Positions 1 to 6,086 of a stretch of 7,630 nucleotides of DNA are shown one piece after another. Each line of letters begins with the position of its first letter. Positions within the stretch are counted from its first letter, which is position 1. The notes below the pieces were generated by a model. The model saw nothing but the letters and a program-made list of their open reading frames with translations, was not told the DNA's origin and did not search any database. Source of the DNA: an uncultured Porphyromonadaceae bacterium (lineage in GTDB: Bacteria; Bacteroidota; Bacteroidia; Bacteroidales; Muribaculaceae); NCBI GenBank assembly GCA_938027385.1, contig CALJBF010000352.1, positions 1-7,630 of the forward strand. Reading direction: 5' to 3'. The position numbers were made by a program, and so were the translations under genes.

Positions 1-753
1 TTCTGCATGGACCTCGGCGCCACGACCATGCTCTTCTATACACTGCGTGTGCGCGAGCAGATTCTCGACATCATGGAGAAGACCTGCGGCGCCCGCATGA
101 CTTTCAACTACGACTGCATCGGCGGTGTACTGGCCGAGCCTGACGCCGACTTCATCAAGGATGTGAAGGAACTGCTGGCAGTCCTCCCCAAGAACGTAAA
201 GGAATACAACAAGATATTCACCGGCAACGTCATCGCCCGCAACCGTATGACCGGTGTGGGCGTGCTCTCGCACGACGACGCCATCTCGTGGGCCATCACC
301 GGTCCCTCGGGCCGTGCGTCGGGCTTTGCTTGCGATATACGCAAGACCCACCCCTATGCCGTTTACAACGAGCTCAAGTTCGAGCAGGTAATCCGTACCG
401 AGGGTGACTCTATGGCACGTTTCCAGAACCGTGTCGACGAGATCATGCAGAGCGCCGGAATACTGGAACAGCTCATCGACATGTACGAGCCCGAAGGCGA
501 AATCTGCGCCAAGGTGCCCAAGGTGGTCAAGCTCCCCGCCGGCAACTGGTTCCAGATTGTCGAGGGCTGCCGCGGCCTCTTCGGCGTCTACATCGAGAGC
601 GACGGCTCCAACAAGCCCTACCGCCTGAAACTGGCCACCCCCTCGCTCAACGCCGCAGCCGTGGTCGACCATATCACCAGCGGCCAGAAGATCGCCGACC
701 TCATCACCATCGGCGGCTCGATGGACTACATCGTGCCCGATATGGACCGCTAA
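1..753 (+). CDS. nuoD: NADH-quinone oxidoreductase subunit D, 3' part (5' end outside window)
   Basis: This is the C-terminal part (about 250 residues) of the 49-kDa-type subunit of complex I, a peripheral-arm protein that helps form the quinone site near the terminal iron-sulfur cluster. The frame is open from base 1, so the gene starts upstream; the ATG at base 7 lies inside the conserved DLGATT segment and is not a start. Family landmarks seen are DLGATTMLFYTLRVRE, the IGGV stretch, NRMTGVGVLS, ITGPSGRASGFACDIRK with following PYAVYNE, ESDGSNKPYRLKL, and the C-terminal KIADLITIGGSMDYIV ending in DMDR. Two usually conserved positions look different: the Arg before IGG is replaced (YDCIGG), and the Glu of the usual GELG turn is Leu (GLFG). 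In many Bacteroidota this subunit is fused to NuoC, which cannot be judged here. It ends 52 bases before nuoH. Assignment to the NuoD family is secure. A membrane hydrogenase large subunit, a distant relative, is less likely given the nuoH neighbour and the NuoD-type C-terminus. Confidence 0.95.
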   Translation, partial: FCMDLGATTMLFYTLRVREQILDIMEKTCGARMTFNYDCIGGVLAEPDADFIKDVKELLAVLPKNVKEYNKIFTGNVIARNRMTGVGVLSHDDAISWAITGPSGRASGFACDIRKTHPYAVYNELKFEQVIRTEGDSMARFQNRVDEIMQSAGILEQLIDMYEPEGEICAKVPKVVKLPAGNWFQIVEGCRGLFGVYIESDGSNKPYRLKLATPSLNAAAVVDHITSGQKIADLITIGGSMDYIVPDMDR

Positions 754-805
754 GCATCACCCCTGAACGTTAACAAAAAGATAATAAACCAATTCCCCCT
801 GAAAA

Positions 806-1912
806 ATGGGTAACAACGAATATACAATCGACAACTTCGGGTCGTGGACAGCCGCGTTTGACCAATGGCTCAACACTCTGATACCCTCATGGTGTGCAAC
901 TCTTCTCGAGTGCGTGCTCGTGGGCGTCGGGCTGTTGCTCGTATATGCCCTGCTGGCCCTGTTCTACATCCTTTACGAGCGCAAAATCTGCGCCTATTTC
1001 CAGTGCCGTCTCGGCCCTAACCGCGTTGGCCCCTGGGGTCTGCTGCAGGTGTTCGCCGATATGTTCAAGATGCTCATAAAAGAGCTCATCGACCTCAAGC
1101 ATGTCGACAAGTTCCTCTTCGCACTGGCCCCTTATCTGGTGATTATCGCCTCGATGCTCTGTTTCGCCGTGCTCCCCTGGGGTAACGGGCTGCAGATAAT
1201 TGACTTCAATATCGGCATCTTCTTCCTGATCGCCTGCTCGTCGATCGGCGTGCTCGGCATCCTGCTGGCCGGCTGGTCGTCGAACAACAAGTTCACCCTC
1301 ATCGGCGCACTCCGTTCGGGCGCGCAGATGGTCAGCTACGAGCTGTCGGTGGGCCTGTCGATTCTTACGATGGTAGCGTTCGCCGGCACCATGGATGTGG
1401 CCAAGATCGTCGAGGCCCAGGCCGACCACTGGTTCATCCTCTCGGCCCACGTTCCCGCCATCATCGCTTTCGTGATTTACCTCATCGCCGGCACGGCCGA
1501 GACCAACCGCGGCCCGTTCGACCTTCCCGAGGCTGAGTCAGAGCTTACCGCCGGTTACCACACCGAGTATTCGGGTATCCACTTCGGCTTCTTCTATCTG
1601 GCCGAGTACCTGAACCTGTTCATCGTTTCGGGCGTGGCCTCGCTGATGTTCCTGGGCGGCTGGATGCCCTTCCATATCGACGGTTTCGACGGTTTCAACC
1701 ACATCATGAACTGCATCCCCTCGACGATCTGGTTCCTGCTCAAGACATTCTTCGTGTCGTTCATCATCATCTGGTTCAAGTGGACTTTCCCCCGTCTGCG
1801 TATCGACCAGCTGCTCAAGCTCGAATGGAAATACCTCCTGCCCATCAACCTGTTCAACCTCGTGCTGATGGTCATCATCGTGATGCAGGGCTGGTATATC
1901 GGCGCGAACTGA
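806..1912 (+). CDS. nuoH: NADH-quinone oxidoreductase subunit H (complex I membrane subunit)
   Basis: NuoH (ND1 in mitochondria) is the membrane subunit that docks the peripheral arm and forms the quinone access channel in the inner membrane. The 368-residue product is very hydrophobic with about eight membrane segments. Both family signatures are clear: [36 protein letters not shown] at residues 57-93, and [25 protein letters not shown] at 232-257, whose acidic residues line the quinone chamber and start of the proton path. The C-terminal [10 protein letters not shown] block (residues 328-337) is also typical. It is somewhat longer than the E. coli protein (325), mainly through an N-terminal lead of about 30 residues and a central loop. 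The ATG at 806 gives a natural N-terminus; the upstream bases are A-rich (GAAAA) with no Shine-Dalgarno motif. It follows nuoD as usual, but the next gene is atpD, not nuoI, which is the expected neighbour. Confidence 0.97.
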   Translation: [368 protein letters not shown]

Positions 1913-1978
1913 CACCCTCTCTCCACCCCCCTTAACAAGCAATCAAATTAACACTTACCCCTCCCATAAAATCCGCGT

Positions 1979-3481
1979 ATGAGCGCAATTTCCGGAAAAA
2001 TCGCACAGGTAATCGGCCCCGTGGTCGACGTGGCATTCGACGGTGACAACACTATCCTGCCCCCTATCTACACCGCCCTGAAGGTGACCCGACCCGACGG
2101 CTCTGAGCTCATTCTTGAAGTAGAGCAGCACATCGGTGAAGACACCGTGCGTTGCGTGGCAATGGAATCGACCGACGGTCTGCAGCGCGGCGTCAGGGTC
2201 GACTCGCTCGAGCGCCCGATCTCGGTGCCTACCGGCGACCAGGTAAAGGGCCGTCTGCTCAATGTGATCGGTGACGCCATCGACCACCTGCCCGAGCTCA
2301 AACGCGACAACCTGCGCCCCATCCACCAGCCCGCACCCGTATTCGAGGACCTCACGATCGGTACCGAGATCCTTTTCACCGGTATCAAGGTGATTGACCT
2401 TCTCGAACCCTACTCGAAGGGTGGCAAAATCGGTCTGTTCGGCGGTGCAGGCGTGGGCAAGACCGTGCTCATCATGGAGCTCATCAACAACATCGCCAAG
2501 GGTCACAACGGTTTCTCGGTGTTCACCGGCGTGGGTGAGCGTACCCGCGAGGGTAACGACCTGCTCCGCGAGATGATCGAGTCGGGCGTAATGCGCTACG
2601 GCAAGAAATTCGAGGAGGGGATGGAAAAAGGTGAATGGAACCTCGGCGATGTCGACATGGACGAGGTTGCCAAATCGCAGGCCGCCCTGGTGTTCGGCCA
2701 GATGAACGAGCCGCCGGGCGCACGTCTGCGTGTGGCCCTGACCGGTCTTACCGTGGCCGAGCAGTTCCGCGACCAGGACGGCGGCGGCAAGGATATCCTT
2801 CTGTTCATCGACAACATCTTCCGTTTCACACAGGCAGGTTCCGAGGTATCGGCACTTCTGGGCCGTATGCCCTCGGCCGTAGGTTACCAGCCTACGCTGG
2901 CATCGGAGATGGGTATGCTGCAGGAGCGAATCACCTCTACCAAAAACGGCTCCATCACCTCGGTACAGGCCATCTACGTGCCTGCCGATGACCTTACCGA
3001 CCCGGCGCCCGCCACGACATTCTCGTTCCTCGACGCCACCACGGTGCTTTCGCGTAAGATCTCCGAGCTTGGTATCTACCCCGCTGTAGACCCGCTGGAA
3101 TCAACCTCGCGTATCCTTGACCCCAATATCATCGGCGAGGAGCACTACAATACAGCCCAGGCCGTTAAACAGCTCCTTCAGAAATACAACGAGCTTCAGG
3201 ATATCATCGCCATCCTCGGTGTCGACGAGCTCTCTGACGAGGATAAGCTCGTCGTTGCTCGCGCACGTCGCGCACAGCGCTACCTGTCGCAGCCATTCCA
3301 TGTGGCCGAGCAGTTCACCGGTCTTCCGGGCGTGATGGTGCCGCTGAGCGAGACCATCCGCGGTTTCAAGATGATTCTCTCAGGCGAGATGGACCAGTAC
3401 CCCGAGCAGGCGTTCCTCAACGTCGGCACAATCGACGAGGCAATCGCCAAGGGCAAGAAACTCCTCGAGGAAGTTAAATGA
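1979..3481 (+). CDS. atpD: F-type ATP synthase subunit beta
   Basis: This is the catalytic beta subunit of F1, which makes or hydrolyses ATP at the alpha/beta interface on the cytoplasmic side. The 500-residue product has the N-terminal beta-barrel (about 1-80), the P-loop GGAGVGKT at 155-162, GERTREG with the catalytic Glu at 187, Walker B strand DILLFIDNI at 272-280, and the alpha/beta family signature PAVDPLESTS at 368-377. The C-terminal lever motif, usually DELSEED, reads DELSDED (416-422). It is about 40 residues longer than the E. coli protein (460). Much of this is an acidic/basic insert at roughly 207-230 (KKFEEGMEKGEWNLGDVDMDE) just before the conserved KSQAALVFGQMNEPPG, which I recall as usual in Bacteroidota. 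The gene begins 66 bases after nuoH and 29 bases before atpC. No Shine-Dalgarno motif precedes the ATG. Confidence 0.98.
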   Translation: MSAISGKIAQVIGPVVDVAFDGDNTILPPIYTALKVTRPDGSELILEVEQHIGEDTVRCVAMESTDGLQRGVRVDSLERPISVPTGDQVKGRLLNVIGDAIDHLPELKRDNLRPIHQPAPVFEDLTIGTEILFTGIKVIDLLEPYSKGGKIGLFGGAGVGKTVLIMELINNIAKGHNGFSVFTGVGERTREGNDLLREMIESGVMRYGKKFEEGMEKGEWNLGDVDMDEVAKSQAALVFGQMNEPPGARLRVALTGLTVAEQFRDQDGGGKDILLFIDNIFRFTQAGSEVSALLGRMPSAVGYQPTLASEMGMLQERITSTKNGSITSVQAIYVPADDLTDPAPATTFSFLDATTVLSRKISELGIYPAVDPLESTSRILDPNIIGEEHYNTAQAVKQLLQKYNELQDIIAILGVDELSDEDKLVVARARRAQRYLSQPFHVAEQFTGLPGVMVPLSETIRGFKMILSGEMDQYPEQAFLNVGTIDEAIAKGKKLLEEVK

Positions 3482-3510
3482 ACCAGCAACCGTAATCACG
3501 ACAGCCAGAC

Positions 3511-3750
3511 ATGATTCTCAAGATAATATCCGCACAGAATGTGGTGTTCGAGGGGGAGGCGGCAAGCGTCACTCTCCCCGGCGAGCTCGGACTCTTCACC
3601 GTATTGCCCCGCCACGCCTCGCTGGTTTCGTCGCTTGTCCCCGGCAAGATCACCTATACCGCCACTGATGGCGGCGAGCGTCGGCAGGTCGACGTGCAGG
3701 GTGGCATCGTCGATGTCGACAATGATGTGGTTTCGGTTTGTATTTATTGA
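3511..3750 (+). CDS. atpC: F-type ATP synthase subunit epsilon, short form without C-terminal helices
   Basis: Epsilon sits on the central stalk with gamma and couples F1 to the c-ring. The 79-residue product corresponds only to the N-terminal beta-sandwich: MILKIISAQNVVFEGEA, TLPGELGLFTVLPRHASLVSSL-PG (21-45) and VQGGIVDVDNDVVSV (62-76). It ends where the E. coli protein (139 residues) begins its two-helix C-terminal domain, the part that can extend into F1 and block ATP hydrolysis. The stop is not a recent truncation by appearance: the next 31 bases are an ordinary leader for atpB and hold no remnant of the missing domain. Short epsilon subunits are known in Bacteroidota and Chlorobi. By inference, epsilon-based inhibition of the kind seen in E. 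coli is absent here. It lies 29 bases after atpD, matching the atpD-atpC pairing typical of this phylum. Confidence 0.93.
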   Translation: MILKIISAQNVVFEGEAASVTLPGELGLFTVLPRHASLVSSLVPGKITYTATDGGERRQVDVQGGIVDVDNDVVSVCIY

Positions 3751-3781
3751 TTTTCGGGCCATCGGCCATACAAGCAACATA

Positions 3782-5047
3782 ATGAAAAAACTGTTTTTCA
3801 TACTGGCGTTCCTGCTGACGGTGACCGCATCGGCCACTGCCCGGATTGCCGCGCAGCCTGACACCGCCGAGCGCACCGCCGCGCAGACCGAGGCCACGGA
3901 GGCCACTGAGGCCGGCGTGGAGCTGGCCCAGGAACTCAACGGCGACACCGTTACCGGTACCGGCTCCACACCTGTGGCACAGGCCGAAACAGCCGAAGAG
4001 GCGAAAAAGGAGCGCGATTTCGACATCAAGGAGACCATCTTCGATCACCTTGGCGACGGCTACGGCTGGGAAGTTCCCTTCAATCACCACAAGCGCATGC
4101 CGCTGCCGGTGATTGTGTGGGGCTCTGACGGTCTGCACTGTTTCATGTCGTCGCGCATCGACCATGGCCAGACCTACCGCGACGGCAACGCCGAGTTCCG
4201 CATCGCCACCGAAGGTGACTACAAGGGTAAGATTGTCGAGATCGTAAACAACGAGGAGGTCAAACCCTGGGATTTCTCGATCACCAAGAATGTGTGCGCC
4301 ATCTTCATCGCCTGCATCATCGTGGCGTGGCTGACACTGCGCCTGGCACGCTGGCACCGCAAGAACCCGTTCAAGGCCCCGCGCAAGCTGCACGGCGCCA
4401 TGGAGTCGCTGATAGCTTTCATCTACGACGGCGTCATCAAGTCGACGCTCAAGGAGAACGCTCCCCGTTTCGCCCCCTATCTGCTCACAGTGTTTCTGTT
4501 CATATTCTTCATGAACCTGCTGGGTCTGATAGTGGTCTTCCCCGGCGGCGCCAACGTCACCGGCAATATCGCCGTAACGCTGGTGCTGGCGCTGATCACA
4601 TTCTTCATCACCAACGTGTTCGGCACCAAAGTCTATTGGAAAGAGATTTTCTGGCCCGATGTTCCCATCTGGCTCAAGTTCCCTCTGCCCATCATGCAGA
4701 TTATCGAGATTTTCGGGATCTTCACCAAACCGGCGGCCCTGACGGTGCGTCTGTTCGCCAACATGATGGGCGGCCACATGATTGTGCTCATCCTCACGAT
4801 GCTCATCTTCATCTTCGCCGCCATGGGTACTGCAGTCGCCTCGGGCACGGCAGTCATCTCGGTGGCCTTCTCGGTGTTCATGCTGCTGATCGACGTTCTT
4901 GTCAGCTTTATCCAGGCTTACGTGTTCACCATGCTCTCTACCATCTTCATCTCTCTGGCCCAGGCAAAGCATGAGGAGCATCACGCCGATGACAAGGCTC
5001 ACGCCCCCGCCGCTGCCGCTCCCGCAAAGGCTGCCGCCGCAAACTGA
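3782..5047 (+). CDS. atpB: F-type ATP synthase subunit a with signal peptide and periplasmic N-terminal region
   Basis: Subunit a is the Fo stator protein carrying the two proton half-channels against the c-ring. The start at 3782 gives 421 residues and a clear Sec-type signal peptide (MKKLFFILAFLLTVTASATA). An upstream in-frame ATG at 3539 would overlap atpC and bury that signal, so it is rejected. Residues 25-78 are a low-complexity Ala/Thr/Glu linker; 79-165 form a likely periplasmic region with FDHLGDGYGWEVP (88-99). Membrane segments follow at about 170-188, 232-253, 260-282, 332-352 and 355-392. The essential Arg is R323 in LTVRLFANMMGGHM; the C-terminal helix carries QAYVF (378-382). 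At the positions equivalent to E. coli E219 and H245 I read His332 and Asp371. The C-terminus is a His/Ala/Pro/Lys tail (KHEEHHADDKAHAP and on). E. coli AtpB is 271 residues; the extra length is mostly N-terminal, a trait of Bacteroidota. The gene follows atpC by 31 bases. Confidence 0.96.
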   Translation: MKKLFFILAFLLTVTASATARIAAQPDTAERTAAQTEATEATEAGVELAQELNGDTVTGTGSTPVAQAETAEEAKKERDFDIKETIFDHLGDGYGWEVPFNHHKRMPLPVIVWGSDGLHCFMSSRIDHGQTYRDGNAEFRIATEGDYKGKIVEIVNNEEVKPWDFSITKNVCAIFIACIIVAWLTLRLARWHRKNPFKAPRKLHGAMESLIAFIYDGVIKSTLKENAPRFAPYLLTVFLFIFFMNLLGLIVVFPGGANVTGNIAVTLVLALITFFITNVFGTKVYWKEIFWPDVPIWLKFPLPIMQIIEIFGIFTKPAALTVRLFANMMGGHMIVLILTMLIFIFAAMGTAVASGTAVISVAFSVFMLLIDVLVSFIQAYVFTMLSTIFISLAQAKHEEHHADDKAHAPAAAAPAKAAAAN

Positions 5048-5104
5048 GATCTCTAAACAATCCGTAAAAACAAACAACAATATAAACTCTCAAATCACCC
5101 AACT
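5048..5104 (+). promoter_or_regulatory. G-depleted leader upstream of atpE (putative translation enhancer)
   Basis: Bases 5051-5104 between atpB and atpE contain a single G (5064) and are rich in A and C (for example AAAAACAAACAACAATATAAA). Such a stretch can hardly fold and holds no Shine-Dalgarno motif. The c subunit is needed in many copies per complex, so an unstructured leader that favours ribosome loading is a reasonable inference. No Bacteroidota promoter (TTTG plus TAnnTTTG) is visible in it. Confidence 0.4.
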
Positions 5105-5350
5105 ATGTTAGCAATGATTTTAGCAGCAGTCAACGCCGTACTCGGCCTTGGTGCATCTATCGGCGCCGGTATCGCAGCCGTAGCCGCCGGTATCGGTATC
5201 GGTAAAATTGGTGGCGCTGCCATGGAAGCTATCGCCCGCCAGCCCGAAGCCGCCGGTGACATCCGTTCGAACATGATCGTGATCGCCGCCCTGATCGAGG
5301 GTGTGGCCCTCTTTGCCGTGATTGTCTGCATCCTCGCCCTGTTCGTTTAA
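5105..5350 (+). CDS. atpE: F-type ATP synthase subunit c (proteolipid)
   Basis: Subunit c forms the rotating membrane ring of Fo. The 81-residue product is a two-helix hairpin. Helix 1 is packed with Gly and Ala (GLGASIGAGIAAVAAGIGIG, 14-33), the polar loop carries the conserved ARQPE (44-48), and helix 2 holds the ion-binding carboxylate Glu65 in AALIEGVALF. The residues after Glu65 are Gly-Val rather than the Ser-Thr seen in sodium-binding rings, so proton coupling is the best prediction. The ATG at 5105 is used; a second in-frame ATG at codon 4 (5114) is possible and would remove only MLA. The gene is preceded by a G-poor leader and followed by a strong hairpin in a 179-base gap before atpF. 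Confidence 0.97.
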   Translation: MLAMILAAVNAVLGLGASIGAGIAAVAAGIGIGKIGGAAMEAIARQPEAAGDIRSNMIVIAALIEGVALFAVIVCILALFV

Positions 5351-5377
5351 TACAACCGGACACCGGTCCCCGCATCG

Positions 5378-5417
5378 CGCACTGCCGCAGGCTCCCCGCC
5401 GGAGCCGCGGCGGCGCG
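5378..5417 (+). other. Strong GC-rich hairpin between atpE and atpF
   Basis: Core stem: GGCTCC (5390-5395) pairs with GGAGCC (5401-5406) around a CCGCC loop (5396-5400). Below a single bulged A (5389), GCCGC (5384-5388) pairs with GCGGC (5407-5411). The stem can extend with U5383-G5412, C5382-G5413, a mismatch, and CGC (5378-5380) with GCG (5415-5417). That is about 16 pairs, nearly all G-C. No T-run follows, so a classic intrinsic terminator is unlikely, and atpF must still be expressed. By inference it may stabilise the 3' end of the upstream mRNA, mark a processing site, or attenuate transcription into atpF. The structure is read directly; the role is not established. Confidence 0.6.
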
Positions 5418-5445
5418 GCGGAGTCCCGGGCGGAAGACACCACAC

Positions 5446-5483
5446 GCCGTCGCCCCCACCGCCATCACGCCTGGCACGACGGC
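5446..5483 (+). other. Second, weaker inverted repeat in the atpE-atpF gap
   Basis: GCCGTCG (5446-5452) is a perfect inverted repeat of CGACGGC (5477-5483), separated by 24 bases. It lies 29 bases after the stronger hairpin and is followed by a G-poor leader up to atpF. A 7-pair stem with a loop this long could arise by chance in GC-rich DNA, so any role is uncertain. Confidence 0.3.
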
Positions 5484-5529
5484 AGCTGTTTCCCCAACAA
5501 AACATCATCCCTACCCATCAAACTGACAC

Positions 5530-6027
5530 ATGGATCTTTTTAAAGTTGATTTCGGCCTGACTGTCTGGATGTTCATCTCGTTTGTCATCCTGCTCTTCAT
5601 ATTGTGGAAATTCGCCTGGCCTGCAATCCTCAAAGGTGTCGATCAGCGCGCCGACCTCATTGACAAAGGGGTAGAGTATGCCCAGAACGCCAAGGAACAG
5701 CTCGACAACGCCAAAGAGGAGTCACGCAAGTATGTTGCCGAGGCCCGTCACCAACAGGCCGACATCATCGCCGAGGCCAACAAGATGAAATCACAGATTA
5801 TCGAGGAGGCCCGCGACGAGGCCAAGAAAGAGGCCCAGAAGGTCATGGACTCGGCACGTCTCTCGATTGAGCAGAGCCGCAAGGAGGCCGAGAAGAACCT
5901 GCGCGACGAGGTGAGCCGTTTCGCCCTCGACATCGCCACGAAGGTGACACGCGACCAGCTCGGCAATCCCGCCGCACAGAAGAAACTGGTGAACCAGTTC
6001 CTTGACGAAATTGAAACAACAAACTGA
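5530..6027 (+). CDS. atpF: F-type ATP synthase subunit b
   Basis: Subunit b is the peripheral stalk that holds F1 against Fo. The 165-residue product has one N-terminal membrane helix (about 9-29, LTVWMFISFVILLFILWKFA), the conserved WPAI after it, then a long charged, Ala-rich helix (about 38-135) that would form the coiled-coil dimer (EARHQQADIIAEANKMKSQ and following). The C-terminal part (about 136-163) would bind delta. Length matches the E. coli protein (156). The ATG at 5530 places the membrane helix close to the N-terminus as in the family. Only one b-type gene is present between atpE and atpH, so a homodimeric stalk is likely. It begins after the hairpin-containing gap and ends 59 bases before atpH. 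Confidence 0.96.
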   Translation: MDLFKVDFGLTVWMFISFVILLFILWKFAWPAILKGVDQRADLIDKGVEYAQNAKEQLDNAKEESRKYVAEARHQQADIIAEANKMKSQIIEEARDEAKKEAQKVMDSARLSIEQSRKEAEKNLRDEVSRFALDIATKVTRDQLGNPAAQKKLVNQFLDEIETTN

Positions 6028-6086
6028 TCTGCCTGAACCACAGCGTTACAGACAGCACCGGTAAACGATAACAGCAACCCAGACAG

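Noticed and set aside
3756..3769. GGCC-ATC-GGCC short inverted repeat between atpC and atpB as a terminator
   Set aside because: Four pairs with a three-base loop and no following T-run; too weak and expected by chance.
3539..3781. In-frame upstream extension of atpB (81 more codons, start at 3539)
   Set aside because: It overlaps nearly all of atpC in another frame, has no resemblance to subunit a, and would bury the clear signal peptide that starts at 3782.
4294..4974. Plus-strand open frame of 226 codons inside atpB
   Set aside because: It is in a different frame from atpB, rich in His/Arg/Leu as expected for a shifted read, and has no motif.
3650..5080. Long minus-strand open frame (476 codons) opposite atpC and atpB
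   Set aside because: His/Asp/Gly-heavy product without any domain, lying entirely opposite two well-conserved genes; long antisense frames are common in GC-rich coding DNA.
5322..5543. Small open frame spanning the atpE-atpF gap (73 codons)
   Set aside because: It begins inside atpE and ends inside atpF, the product is Arg/Ser/Pro/His low complexity, and the region is better explained by inverted repeats.
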